Numbered from the stretch's first letter, positions 30,728-39,743 are shown. The stretch is 64,000 bases of DNA from Oscillospiraceae bacterium (GCA_017550285.1 JAFZPP010000001.1:102254-166253), one strand, 5' to 3'. Program-made: numbers and translations. Notes: generated from the letters alone by a model not told the origin.

Positions 30728-32884
30728 TTATTTGAAGCAGCCCGCCTCATTGGTCATGGCGCTGAACTCGCGCTCGACCCTGCGAACCTCATCCTCGGCA
30801 CCGACAAATGCCTCGACAACGAGCGGATCAAAATGCTTGCCTGAGCCGTCGGTGATAATCTTCATCGCCTCCTCAAAGCTGAACGGCTTTTTGTAGCTAC
30901 GCTTGGAAACAAGTGCATCAAATACATCTGCAACTGCCATGACACGCGCAGAGAGCGGAATATCCTCGCCGGCGATCCCGTCCGGATAGCCGCTGCCGTC
31001 CCATTTTTCATGATGATATCCGGCAAGGTTGCGTGCTTCGTAGAGATAGCCCGAAGCCGGAACCAATGCAATCGCCTGCGAAATAATATCTCTGCCGGCA
31101 GTTGTGTGCGTCTTCATAACCTGAAATTCTGCATCATCCAGTCTGCCCGGCTTATTCAGAATCGCATCCGGAACCTGAATCTTTCCGACGTCATGCAGCG
31201 GTGCGGAGTACACAACATCTGAAATAAATGCATCGGTCAGCTGGTCTGCATAATAGCCTCTGTTCCGCATTTCCTTCAGGATAATCTCAGCATATGCTGC
31301 CGTTTTGCGGACATGCGCGCCGGTATTCTTATCTCGGCTCTCCACAATATCGGCAAGCACCATAATCAGCGCACGCTGCATCATGGCAAGCTGCTCCGTC
31401 TTTTCCTGTACATCAGCAACATAGCGCATGCTGTCGTCAGAGGTCTTTGTGATTGCATGATACAGATTCTCAACCTCATCGCCGGTATGGATATTCAGCT
31501 CATGGATACGCTCAATACTGTTCTCACGCGCCGTTTCCGAATCGTAGGCAAAGGTTCCGGTGCTCATCGCAATCGAGTTGACCGGCAGAATGATATGGTA
31601 TTCAACCAGCCAGCGGATCAGAACAAAGATCAGAATAAAGATTCCAAGGAACAATGAGAGCATTTCAGCAAAGAAGCTGCGCTCTGTCTGACGAATCTGA
31701 TTCATAGAGACATCCGCCGCAATGTAGCAGGCACAGTTTCCGTCCGCATCGCTGACAGGAGTGTAAACCGTCAGCAGCCAGCCGAAAGCGCTTTCGGTGA
31801 TGATCGGCTCATTCGGTTTTCCTGCAAGCATATCGGAAATCTGCGGTGCATATTCCGCATCAAAGCCGAAAACCTCGCCGCATTTCAGCGCCGGTGTTTC
31901 TTCTGTATCCAGATCGAAAATAATATGTCCGCCGTCCTGCTCCATCCGGTATACATAAAGATACACAATATCCGGTGAACTGTCACGGATCGAGTAAAGA
32001 AGCTGCTCTGTTTGTTTATACTCCTCGGAAGCGCCGCCTTCGGCGAGATATGTGTCAATTTTGCTGATATCAACAACATTGGCTGCAATATTCACCGTAC
32101 TCTCCGCGAGTTTGATATAATCCTTAATCAGCGCAGAGCGGTAAAGCAGCATACTGATGCCGGTTGCCGCTGCCGAAACGCCGACAAGCGACAGACTCAT
32201 TACAAGCATGATTTTCGTGCGCAGTGACATGACACGGAAATTCATCTTTTTGGCTGCTGCGGAATCCTCAGAAGAAAGCGGCTTCTGCATCCAGCCGAAA
32301 AAAAGGAACATGCTGTGTATCTTTTGCGGAAGCAGCCAAACAAGAACCACAGCAATGATAACCGAAATTGCTTTATCCGCAAAATCAGCTATCAGATTGG
32401 CTAACAGCAGAGCAAGCAACGGATTTGCAACGCCTGCGAGCTGCAATTTTGCCGCCAGTGAAGCACTGTCAAACGAAACGCCTTCCAGATACCACGGAAT
32501 CAGCGTTCCCATTCCGCCGCCGATCAGTGAAAACAGAACGATTGCCAGCAGAATCTTCTGCCACTTCCGGAGCTTTTTCTGCTGCGCAATCATGGATGCC
32601 GTCAGTGCAATCAGAACATTCAGAAACGCATAGTATCGTGCAGACGGCTCCGAAATACTTCGCAGCATATTGGTTACAAACCCGACAATGACACCCGGAA
32701 GGTAACCGCCCATGACCGCAACACCGATGGTTCCGACCGTATCCAGATAGATCGGAAACTGGAATCTGCTGACAATATCTGACAGCAGCAGATTCAGTGC
32801 AACACCTGCAATACAAAGCAATATTGTAATATAATTATGCTTAATCAGTTTATTCGCAGCCGGAGATTTCTCGTTCCTTGACAT
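30728..32884 (-). CDS. HD-GYP domain protein with membrane sensor region
   Basis: 718 residues. The N-terminal 200 residues hold about six membrane helices and resemble ECF-transporter S-component-like sensor modules (PIYLDTVGTIGVAVMGGYLPG). A second membrane helix (about 228-250), an extracellular double-Cache-like domain (about 255-405), another helix (about 412-432) and a HAMP-like linker follow. The C-terminal HD-GYP domain (about 505-700) has HDVGKIQVPDAIL, HHEKWDGSGYP and the downstream ADVFDALVSKR motif, so it probably degrades cyclic di-GMP or a related dinucleotide. GGCAGGG lies 6 nt before the ATG. Monocistronic. The ligand cannot be told. Confidence 0.88.
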   Translation of the reverse strand: MSRNEKSPAANKLIKHNYITILLCIAGVALNLLLSDIVSRFQFPIYLDTVGTIGVAVMGGYLPGVIVGFVTNMLRSISEPSARYYAFLNVLIALTASMIAQQKKLRKWQKILLAIVLFSLIGGGMGTLIPWYLEGVSFDSASLAAKLQLAGVANPLLALLLANLIADFADKAISVIIAVVLVWLLPQKIHSMFLFFGWMQKPLSSEDSAAAKKMNFRVMSLRTKIMLVMSLSLVGVSAAATGISMLLYRSALIKDYIKLAESTVNIAANVVDISKIDTYLAEGGASEEYKQTEQLLYSIRDSSPDIVYLYVYRMEQDGGHIIFDLDTEETPALKCGEVFGFDAEYAPQISDMLAGKPNEPIITESAFGWLLTVYTPVSDADGNCACYIAADVSMNQIRQTERSFFAEMLSLFLGIFILIFVLIRWLVEYHIILPVNSIAMSTGTFAYDSETARENSIERIHELNIHTGDEVENLYHAITKTSDDSMRYVADVQEKTEQLAMMQRALIMVLADIVESRDKNTGAHVRKTAAYAEIILKEMRNRGYYADQLTDAFISDVVYSAPLHDVGKIQVPDAILNKPGRLDDAEFQVMKTHTTAGRDIISQAIALVPASGYLYEARNLAGYHHEKWDGSGYPDGIAGEDIPLSARVMAVADVFDALVSKRSYKKPFSFEEAMKIITDGSGKHFDPLVVEAFVGAEDEVRRVEREFSAMTNEAGCFK

Positions 32885-32952
32885 ATGGTACCCTGCCTTT
32901 CATTGGATCTCTATGTGTAATCCAGTCAGCTATATCTTACCAAATATAGTAT

Positions 32953-32981
32953 ATTATAGCACATTTCTTCTTGATTTTCAA
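32953..32981 (-). promoter_or_regulatory. Promoter of the HD-GYP gene
   Basis: TTGAAA (32976-32981), 17-bp spacer, TATAAT (32953-32958) on the minus strand. Confidence 0.75.
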
Positions 32982-33076
32982 CAGTTTTCTGAATATTTTT
33001 ATCAAGAAATTGTCCTGCATACCGTTTTTTAACCGCACAGCTTGCATAATCCTTCTCAGAAACCGCAATTCCTGCA

Positions 33077-33105
33077 TAGACAAAAAGCGCATTTTTTTGT
33101 ACAAT
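33077..33105 (+). promoter_or_regulatory. Promoter of the GH9 gene
   Basis: TAGACA (33077-33082), 17-bp spacer, TACAAT (33100-33105); the start codon is about 49 bp further on. Confidence 0.65.
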
Positions 33106-33153
33106 AAAAATGGAACAGAATGCACTGCAATCATAACGGGAAAGGATGAGTTC

Positions 33154-35493
33154 ATGAAAAGAAAAAGACTGCCGGCTTTACTGCTTGCATTTGCGGCGCT
33201 CTGCGGGTCCGCATCCATGCCAGCAGAAGCAACGGCACTGCCGAACAAGGCGGATTACGAGGAAGCAGAAACAAACTTCGCAAAGCTGCTCCAGTATTCG
33301 CTCTATTTTTATGATGCAAATATGTGCGGCACAGGCGTCACAAAAGAAAGCAGGCTGCCGTGGCGCGGCGACTGCCATATCTATGACGCGAAGGTCCCGC
33401 TCCAGCCCTATGACGAGAAAACTGGCGGCACGAATCTTTCGGCTGCATTCATGAAGCAGTACGCCGAGATACTCGATCCGGACGGCGACGGGACAGTCGA
33501 TGTCTCCGGCGGCTATCATGACGCGGGCGACCATGTCAAATTCGGTCTGCCGGAAGCCTATGCAGCATCCGTGGTATCATGGGGCTACTATGAATTCCGC
33601 GAAGCATATGAGGCAATCGGCGAGGCAGCGCACACGGAAACGATCCTGCGCCATTTCTGCGATTATTTCCTGCGCAGCACCTTCCGCGATGACAAGGGCG
33701 ATGTCATTGCCTTCTGCTATCAGGTCGGCGACGGCGCGGTTGATCACAAATACTGGCAGTCACCGGAGATTGACGCAATGGTGCGTCCGGCATTCTTCGC
33801 AACAAAGGAGCTGCCGACAACCGACGATGTCTCCGAAGCGGCGGCAGCGCTTGCAATCAACTATTATAATTTTAAGGATACCGATAAAAAATACGCAGAA
33901 CAATGCCTCGACTGCGCAAAGGCGCTGTTCAAATTTGCTGCCGAAAATGAAAAGGGCGTCGGCAAGGGTGCGGACGGTCCTGCGTCATTCTATACTTCGA
34001 GCAAATGGGAGGATGACTTCTGCTTTGCCGCCGGCTGGCTTTATCTGATTACCGAGGATCACTGGTATCTTGAGCAGTCGCTGAAATATGACGATTACTA
34101 TGCGCCGCCCGGCTATGTCCTCTGCTGGAACGATATGTGGAACGGCGTTTCAATCGTCTTCGGCAGAATTCAGGATCAGTATCCGGATATCTGCGAGGAA
34201 ACCAGAGTCGCAATCGGACGCGGACAGTATGAGAAGCTCAATTTCTGGGAAATGACTGCGAAGGCGCTCAACGGCTACATTACCGGAGAGGTCGGCAAGA
34301 ATACGCCTGCCGGTTACTTCTGGCTCGATGAATGGGGCTCCGCGCGCTACAATACCGCAGCCCAGTTCACCGCGCTCGTCTATGACAAATACAAAAAGGG
34401 CAAGGATGTCTACGATACAAAGCAGAAGGATTACCACTTCTCGGACTGGGCGCTCGGACAAATGGAATATCTGCTCGGCGACAATCCGATCAGCCGCTGC
34501 TATGTTGTCGGCTATAATGAACACTCCGCAAAGTTCCCGCATCACCGCGCGGCATCCGGTCTGACCATGGCAGAGGATGAAGCCGAACATAAGCATGTGC
34601 TCTGGGGTGCACTGGTCGGCGGACCGCGTTCCAATGATCAGCACAGCGACACGACCGCAGACTGGGTTGACAATGAGGTCACGATTGATTATAATGCAGC
34701 TTTTGTCGGCGCGGCGGCAGGTCTCTATCTGCGATACGGCGACGACAGCATGCAGCCGGTGCCGGACTTCCCCCCTGCCGAAAAAGAGGATGATACCGCA
34801 CTCTTCTCCGGCAACGATTTCTGGGTCTCGGGATACTATGCCGATTCGCCTGAATCAACCGGCGCAGGCGTCACAAAGCTGACATTCTTCGTCAACACCG
34901 ATTCGCTCGAGCCGCATACCGATCTCTCGATCCGCTATTATTTCAGCATCAAGGAATTTGAGAACAATACCGGCATTCCGGCGAGCTTTGTGCAGGAAAA
35001 GACCTACGATCAGGTGCAGACCGAGGTCGATGACCGCGAGGCTGTCTGCTCAAAGCCGAAGCAGTACAGGGATGATATCTACTATGTTGAGATTGCATGG
35101 CCGGATTACGCGATTGCAAATTCCAATAAGAAATATCAGTTCATTCTCGGCATGTACTACGGCGACAAATGGGACCCGTCCAATGACTGGAGCTTGCAGG
35201 GCATGGAGGACATCGGCGAAGACTATGACAATATCGTCGGCGGTGTCGAGCTCGCAAAGCGCTGCCCCTATGTCTGCGTCTATGCGGACGGCAAACTCGT
35301 CGGCGGAACCGAGCCGGACGGCACACAGCCCGATAAGGTCTATACCGCAGCACAGCTCAAACGGCTCTATCAGCATCTGCTGACACAAAAGCCGTTTGAA
35401 TCCGACGAGGTCGCCGCACAGTTTGATTTCAACGGTGACAAGAGCATCGACATCCGCGATGCAACACTGCTCAAACGGCTGATTCTCAAATAA
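33154..35493 (+). CDS. GH9 endoglucanase with CBM3-like domain and C-terminal dockerin
   Basis: Secreted cellulase of about 779 residues. Signal peptide (1-26, ending ASMPAEATA). The GH9 (alpha/alpha)6 barrel (about 30-530) shows DVSGGYHDAGDHVKFGLP with the catalytic Asp pair D123/D126, the FPHHRAASG motif, and the acid residue E508 in VDNEVTIDYN. A CBM3-like beta-sandwich (about 545-700, from FWVSGYYADSP to WSLQGM) follows directly, as in processive GH9-CBM3c endoglucanases. The dockerin (about 722-779) has a degenerate first repeat (TAAQLKRLYQHLL without a loop) and one full loop, DFNGDKSIDIRDATLLKRLI. ATG 33154 has AAAGGATGAG upstream; the frame stays open to 32971. Confidence 0.94.
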   Translation: MKRKRLPALLLAFAALCGSASMPAEATALPNKADYEEAETNFAKLLQYSLYFYDANMCGTGVTKESRLPWRGDCHIYDAKVPLQPYDEKTGGTNLSAAFMKQYAEILDPDGDGTVDVSGGYHDAGDHVKFGLPEAYAASVVSWGYYEFREAYEAIGEAAHTETILRHFCDYFLRSTFRDDKGDVIAFCYQVGDGAVDHKYWQSPEIDAMVRPAFFATKELPTTDDVSEAAAALAINYYNFKDTDKKYAEQCLDCAKALFKFAAENEKGVGKGADGPASFYTSSKWEDDFCFAAGWLYLITEDHWYLEQSLKYDDYYAPPGYVLCWNDMWNGVSIVFGRIQDQYPDICEETRVAIGRGQYEKLNFWEMTAKALNGYITGEVGKNTPAGYFWLDEWGSARYNTAAQFTALVYDKYKKGKDVYDTKQKDYHFSDWALGQMEYLLGDNPISRCYVVGYNEHSAKFPHHRAASGLTMAEDEAEHKHVLWGALVGGPRSNDQHSDTTADWVDNEVTIDYNAAFVGAAAGLYLRYGDDSMQPVPDFPPAEKEDDTALFSGNDFWVSGYYADSPESTGAGVTKLTFFVNTDSLEPHTDLSIRYYFSIKEFENNTGIPASFVQEKTYDQVQTEVDDREAVCSKPKQYRDDIYYVEIAWPDYAIANSNKKYQFILGMYYGDKWDPSNDWSLQGMEDIGEDYDNIVGGVELAKRCPYVCVYADGKLVGGTEPDGTQPDKVYTAAQLKRLYQHLLTQKPFESDEVAAQFDFNGDKSIDIRDATLLKRLILK

Positions 35494-35496
35494 CAC

Positions 35497-35537
35497 AAAC
35501 GGCAGGGCGCTTAAACCCTGCCGTTTCTTTTATTTTT
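35497..35537 (+). terminator. Bidirectional terminator after the GH9 gene
   Basis: Stem AAACGGCAGGG / CCCTGCCGTTT with an 8-nt loop, then CTTTTATTTTT on the plus strand. It also lies at the 3' end of the convergent gene at 35530. Confidence 0.85.
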
Positions 35538-36573
35538 CGTATTTGGCAACTGCATGGATGCCGTTTTTCTGCGTATCTGCAATCACGGAACGAAGTTCAT
35601 CCGATGCAGACAGTCTGCCCTGATCAACCGCAGCCTGCAATGCATCCCCGATTTCCAGAATCGGATGCAGCCGCATCGCTTCGGTCACCGCGCGGATATC
35701 ATCCGGAGATTCCGCCTTGGCGATCTGATCCAGCATCAGCCGGTAATTCCGTTCAATCACGGACACTTTCAGCGTATCATCTATCTTCTCATTTTCGATC
35801 AGCCATGTAAACAGCTCATAATCGCAGATGCGCGCCATTGCATACACAGCCTGATCCTTGACAAGGGATGACGGATTCTGTGCGTAAATCTGTTTGAGCA
35901 TCGGAATATACACCGTATGCATCGTTTCGATATCTTCGGACGTCTGATGCTCCTCATAATACTGTGCGATACCGAGACAGACGGAACTGTATTTCTCATC
36001 GGAAACATCGCCGGATTTCACGAATTCATCGACGAGCTGCATTGCAGCAGCCGAATCGGTAACCGCAATCTTCTTCATCACCGTCGCAGCAGTCAGTCCG
36101 TCAGCATCGCGGAATATCCCGCACAGCTCATCCGCCGAAAAATCGCAGTTTGATACGATACACGCTTTTGTATTCTCCTCCAGCGCCGGATCATCCAGCA
36201 GCGGGCGTATCTTTGCACTGTCATAGCCGTCCGCGGCATACATCTCGACCAGTACCGTTTCGATTCCGGCGCGCGTATCCTTATCCTGAATCAGTGCGAT
36301 CAGCTGCTCCTCGGAAAAATCCCCTGCCTTCTCCATAAGCGCAGCATAAAACGGCAGCAGCGCGGTTTTATCCGGCATCGACGGCAGTTTCTTCTCATAG
36401 CGGTTGATGATTTTCACCAGCTTCTCAGAAGAAACTTTTTTCATCTGCGCATAAATCTCATCCTCGGATTTGCTGAACAACCGCCGGTCGGATATGATGC
36501 GCCCGACCGGTAAAGAACCGCTTGCAGCAGCAATCACCAATGCTGCGATGATGATTTTCTTTTTCAGCTTCAT
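35530..36573 (-). CDS. Secreted or membrane-anchored helical-repeat protein of unknown function
   Basis: 347 residues. A hydrophobic N-terminus (about 5-24, IIIAALVIAAASGSLPVG) without a lipobox Cys suggests export with membrane anchoring. The remainder is almost entirely helical, with irregular repeats of about 30-40 residues (for example KLVKIINRYEKKL, EQLIALIQDKDTR, AKIRPLLDDPALEE), resembling HEAT/TPR-like scaffolds. No catalytic motif was recognised. Second gene of a pair with the membrane protein at 36605, 31 bp downstream of it, so the two may act together. GGGGTG precedes the ATG. Confidence 0.6.
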   Translation of the reverse strand: MKLKKKIIIAALVIAAASGSLPVGRIISDRRLFSKSEDEIYAQMKKVSSEKLVKIINRYEKKLPSMPDKTALLPFYAALMEKAGDFSEEQLIALIQDKDTRAGIETVLVEMYAADGYDSAKIRPLLDDPALEENTKACIVSNCDFSADELCGIFRDADGLTAATVMKKIAVTDSAAAMQLVDEFVKSGDVSDEKYSSVCLGIAQYYEEHQTSEDIETMHTVYIPMLKQIYAQNPSSLVKDQAVYAMARICDYELFTWLIENEKIDDTLKVSVIERNYRLMLDQIAKAESPDDIRAVTEAMRLHPILEIGDALQAAVDQGRLSASDELRSVIADTQKNGIHAVAKYEK

Positions 36574-36604
36574 GCTGCATCACCCCGTTCATTCATACAG
36601 CAGT

Positions 36605-37249
36605 TTACTGCATCTGCTGTGTCTGCTGCGGCTCGTTCATCTCCGGCGGCAGCATCACGGATTCCGTCACGGACTGCATAATTTCAAGCTCTTCGAGCTC
36701 GTCAGCGACCGTGCCGTCAATGACAGCCTGCTGCCGCGCAACCAGACCCTTCATACCCGCCAGCGCCTTTTGCAGCACCGGATATGCCGGCAGCTTGTCA
36801 TAATTATAGACATCGACCTTTTTCCAGTCGATTGTATCCGCAGAAAGATAAAACTGCTTCTGAAAGCCCTCAAACAGTTCATCATACTGCTTGAAAACAG
36901 GTCCAAGCTCCGGATGCTTTGATTTCAGTGCGGGTCGATGCCGCTTTTGCGCATTGTAGGTCTCGATGCAGGATTTCATGCCGGTAAACAGTGCATCCAG
37001 ACCGGAGCCGGTCATTTCGTAGGAGCTGAGCATGCCGGTGCGCAGTTTGGCATCCTTTTTGTTGTCTGCCTTTCCGATCATCCGGTTCAGCTTGAGCTTA
37101 TACCGCAATGACGGTATACATAAACCGATCAGGTTCACAATGATCCAGCGGAGAATCTTAAAAATTGCGGCAATCAAAAAGCCGATGCCGATAAAGATAC
37201 CTCCAATGATTCCGAGTATAATTGAAAAGAATCCTTCAATGTATTCGAT
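36605..37249 (-). CDS. Small membrane protein of unknown function, unusual start
   Basis: About 214 residues with a long hydrophobic N-terminal region (IEGFFSIILGIIGGIFIGIGFLIAAI is its core, written here only as a landmark: residues about 4-45) followed by a charged helical cytoplasmic part and a Gln-rich tail (ETMNEPQQTQQMQ-like end). No family recognised. In-frame ATGs exist at 37318 and 37282, but a near-consensus promoter (37281-37309) overlaps them, and AGAGGAG lies 8 nt before an ATC at 37249, so I propose this non-ATG start; an ATT at 37240 is the next candidate. First gene of a pair with the helical-repeat protein. Confidence 0.5.
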   Translation of the reverse strand: MEYIEGFFSIILGIIGGIFIGIGFLIAAIFKILRWIIVNLIGLCIPSLRYKLKLNRMIGKADNKKDAKLRTGMLSSYEMTGSGLDALFTGMKSCIETYNAQKRHRPALKSKHPELGPVFKQYDELFEGFQKQFYLSADTIDWKKVDVYNYDKLPAYPVLQKALAGMKGLVARQQAVIDGTVADELEELEIMQSVTESVMLPPEMNEPQQTQQMQ

Positions 37250-37280
37250 ACGGCATTCTCCTCTCTGAAAGTATATTGTC

Positions 37281-37309
37281 ATTGTACCATAGAATACCGG
37301 ATTTGTCAA
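37281..37309 (-). promoter_or_regulatory. Promoter of the membrane protein / repeat protein pair
   Basis: TTGACA (37304-37309), 17-bp spacer, TACAAT (37281-37286) on the minus strand. Confidence 0.75.
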
Positions 37310-37315
37310 CAGAAT

Positions 37316-37350
37316 CAAAAAAGAGCAGCCCCGTCATCGGGACTGCTCTC
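37316..37350 (-). terminator. Terminator of the GGGtGRT operon
   Basis: Stem GAGCAGTCCCG / CGGGGCTGCTC (one G-T pair) with a 4-nt loop and TTTTTT on the minus strand. Confidence 0.88.
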
Positions 37351-37366
37351 ATTCGCACGAAAGAAA

Positions 37367-38368
37367 TTACTTCTTCATAGCCTCTTCAACAGCAACTGCA
37401 CATGCGACAGTCGCACCAACCATCGGGTTGTTGCCCATGCCGATCAGACCCATCATCTCAACGTGAGCCGGAACGGAGGAGGAACCTGCGAACTGTGCAT
37501 CGGAGTGCATTCTGCCCATGGTATCGGTCATGCCGTAGGAAGCCGGACCTGCTGCCATGTTATCCGGATGCAGGGTACGGCCTGTGCCGCCGCCGGATGC
37601 AACCGAGAAATACTTCTTGCCTGCATCGGTGCGCTCCTTCTTGTAGGTGCCTGCGACCGGATGCTGGAAACGGGTCGGGTTCGTGGAGTTACCGGTGATC
37701 GAAACGTCAACGTTCTCCTTCCACATGATTGCAACACCCTCACGGACATCGTTTGCGCCGTAGCAGTTGACCTTTGCGCGGAGACCTTCAGAATATGCCT
37801 TGCGGAATACTTCCTTGACCTCGCCCGTTGCATAGTCCATCTCCGTCTCAATGTAGGTAAAGCCGTTGATTCTTGCGATGATCTGTGCAGCATCCTTGCC
37901 GAGACCGTTCAGAATAACACGGAGCGGCTTCTGACGAACCTTGTTTGCCTTCTCAGCAATACCGATTGCGCCCTCAGCAGCAGCGAAGGACTCGTGACCT
38001 GCGAGGAATGCGAAGCACTCGGTATCCTCCTCGAGCAGCATCTTGCCGAGGTTGCCGTGACCGAGACCGACCTTGCGCTGATCTGCAACGGAACCCGGAA
38101 TGCAGAATGCCTGAAGGCCCTCGCCGATTGCAGCAGCAGCGTCAGCAGCTCTAGTGCAGCCCTTCTTGATTGCGATTGCGCAGCCGACAGTGTATGCCCA
38201 CTTTGCGTTCTCGAAGCAGATCGGCTGAATGCCCTCGACCAGCTTGTAGATATCCAGACCCTTTGCCTTGCAGACATCTGCACACTCCTCAATGGAGTTA
38301 ATGCCGTACTGCTTGATCACAGCGAGAATCTGCTTCTCGCGTCTTTCATAAGATTCAAACAATGCCAT
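37367..38368 (-). CDS. GGGtGRT protein (conserved, function unknown)
   Basis: 333 residues; the family is named after the motif seen here as ASGGGTGRTLHPDNMA near residue 262. Other conserved stretches are HGNLGKMLLEEDTECFAFLAGHES and VDVSITGNSTNPTRFQHP. No signal peptide or membrane segment, so cytoplasmic. It starts 15 bp after an IscU/NifU-like scaffold gene, a pairing known for this family in anaerobes, and has AGGAGG upstream. The biochemical function is not known to me; a link to Fe-S or sulfur handling is inferred from the partner. A 578-codon frame on the opposite strand is a shadow. Confidence 0.88.
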   Translation of the reverse strand: MALFESYERREKQILAVIKQYGINSIEECADVCKAKGLDIYKLVEGIQPICFENAKWAYTVGCAIAIKKGCTRAADAAAAIGEGLQAFCIPGSVADQRKVGLGHGNLGKMLLEEDTECFAFLAGHESFAAAEGAIGIAEKANKVRQKPLRVILNGLGKDAAQIIARINGFTYIETEMDYATGEVKEVFRKAYSEGLRAKVNCYGANDVREGVAIMWKENVDVSITGNSTNPTRFQHPVAGTYKKERTDAGKKYFSVASGGGTGRTLHPDNMAAGPASYGMTDTMGRMHSDAQFAGSSSVPAHVEMMGLIGMGNNPMVGATVACAVAVEEAMKK

Positions 38369-38383
38369 TGTTACAAGTCCTCC

Positions 38384-39076
38384 TTAGTCTTTTCTCGGAT
38401 CAACGATCTTCACAGCATCGGCAACTCTGCCGTACTGACCCTGTGCCTTCTCGAATGCAGTATTTGCATCATCACCAGCCTTGATGAAGTCCATCATCTT
38501 GCCGAAGTTCACGAACTTGTAGCCGATGATCTCATCATCCTCATTCAGGGCGAGACCTGTAATATAGCCGTCGGTCAGCTCCAGATAGCGCGGACCCTTC
38601 TTGAGCGTACCGTAAGTGGTACCGATCTGGGAACGGAGTCCCTTGCCGAGGTCCTCAAGACCTGCGCCGATAACCAGACCGCCCTCGGAGAAGGCAGACT
38701 GCGAACGGCCGTATACGATCTGGAGGAACAGCTCTCTCATTGCAGTATTGATAGCGTCACAGACGAGGTCGGTGTTCAGAGCCTCGAGAACAGTTCTGCC
38801 CGGCAGAATCTCAGCAGCCATTGCCGCAGAGTGAGTCATACCGGAGCAGCCGATCGTCTCGACCAGTGCTTCCTGAATGACGCCTTCCTTCACATTCAGT
38901 GTCAGCTTACATGTACCCTGCTGCGGTGCGCACCAGCCAATGCCGTGCGTAAAGCCGGAAATATCCTTGATCTCCTTAGCCTTTACCCATTTTGCTTCCT
39001 CCGGAATCGGAGCAGCGCCGTGAGCAACGCCCTGTGCGATCGGGCACATTGTTTCAACTTCGTGCGAATAAATCAT
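38384..39076 (-). CDS. IscU/NifU-like iron-sulfur scaffold partner of GGGtGRT protein
   Basis: 230 residues. The scaffold-type features are GWCAPQQGTC (about residues 48-57), a beta-strand LTLNVKEGVIQEALVETIGCSGMTHSAAMAAEIL in which GCSGMTHSA parallels the GCxxxxAS motif of IscU, and a later KFVNFG segment. It is longer than IscU (about 130 residues) and has extra C-terminal sequence, as in the SufU-like proteins found with GGGtGRT. AAAGGAG precedes the ATG. First gene of a two-gene operon. Confidence 0.8.
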   Translation of the reverse strand: MIYSHEVETMCPIAQGVAHGAAPIPEEAKWVKAKEIKDISGFTHGIGWCAPQQGTCKLTLNVKEGVIQEALVETIGCSGMTHSAAMAAEILPGRTVLEALNTDLVCDAINTAMRELFLQIVYGRSQSAFSEGGLVIGAGLEDLGKGLRSQIGTTYGTLKKGPRYLELTDGYITGLALNEDDEIIGYKFVNFGKMMDFIKAGDDANTAFEKAQGQYGRVADAVKIVDPRKD

Positions 39077-39127
39077 TATGAAAACTCCTTTCGGTTTTTA
39101 GGCAGTCTTTTCACTTACCTTCTTCCT

Positions 39128-39156
39128 ATTATACAACTTTTCCTCCCGAAAATCAA
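39128..39156 (-). promoter_or_regulatory. Promoter of the IscU-like / GGGtGRT operon
   Basis: TTGATT (39151-39156), 17-bp spacer, TATAAT (39128-39133) on the minus strand. Confidence 0.75.
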
Positions 39157-39195
39157 GCCCTTTTCTCATAATTCTGGTCTCTGCACACTCCCCTC

Positions 39196-39224
39196 TTGAT
39201 TTTTTTTGGCATTTCATATATAAT
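39196..39224 (+). promoter_or_regulatory. Promoter of the C_GCAxxG_C_C / acyP operon
   Basis: TTGATT (39196-39201), 17-bp spacer, TATAAT (39219-39224), 30 bp before the start codon; divergent from the GGGtGRT operon. Confidence 0.78.
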
Positions 39225-39254
39225 AGTGAATATCACAAGGAAAGGAATTTCACT

Positions 39255-39743
39255 ATGGAATATAATCATATTGCGCAGGCTGAAAAGTATTTTGCGGAGG
39301 GCATGAATTGCGCACAGGCTGTGCTCGCGGCATTCTCCGATGTGACCGTATTTGACAAAGAGACCTCGATGCGCCTTGCATCGTCCTTCGGCGGCGGCAT
39401 GGGCAGGATGCGTGAGGTCTGCGGCACCTGCTCTGCGATGTTTATGGTTGCAGGTCTGCTCTACGGCTACGGTACGGGCTCGGACGATACGGAAAAGAAA
39501 GCGCATTATGCCCGCATTCAACAGCTTGCTGCCGAATTTAAGGCGGAACACGATACGATCATCTGCCGTGAGCTGCTGAAAGGTCTTTCCGTCACCAGTA
39601 CGCCGGAGCCGGACAAGCGCACGGAACAGTATTACAAGGTGCGCCCGTGCATCCGGTTTGTGCACACTGCCGCAGAAATTCTCGACCGTTATCTGGCGGA
39701 ACATCCGGTACCGTGCAGGGAGGATGCTGCATGTACGGAATAA
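39255..39743 (+). CDS. C_GCAxxG_C_C family protein
   Basis: 162 residues of a small Cys-rich family thought to have a redox role in anaerobes. The family Cys pattern is clear: GMNCAQAVLAAF, the glycine-rich GGGMGRMREVCGTCSA, IICRELL and RPCIRFVHTAAEIL. No signal peptide. An extra pair of Cys lies at the C-terminus (PCREDAACTE). AAAGGAATTTC precedes the ATG. The next gene starts inside its last codons. The exact reaction is unknown. Confidence 0.88.
   Translation: MEYNHIAQAEKYFAEGMNCAQAVLAAFSDVTVFDKETSMRLASSFGGGMGRMREVCGTCSAMFMVAGLLYGYGTGSDDTEKKAHYARIQQLAAEFKAEHDTIICRELLKGLSVTSTPEPDKRTEQYYKVRPCIRFVHTAAEILDRYLAEHPVPCREDAACTE

Noticed and set aside
37463..39199. 578-codon open frame on the + strand
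   Set aside because: Antisense to the GGGtGRT and IscU-like genes, which have clear family motifs, promoters and Shine-Dalgarno sequences; no domain in the antisense frame.
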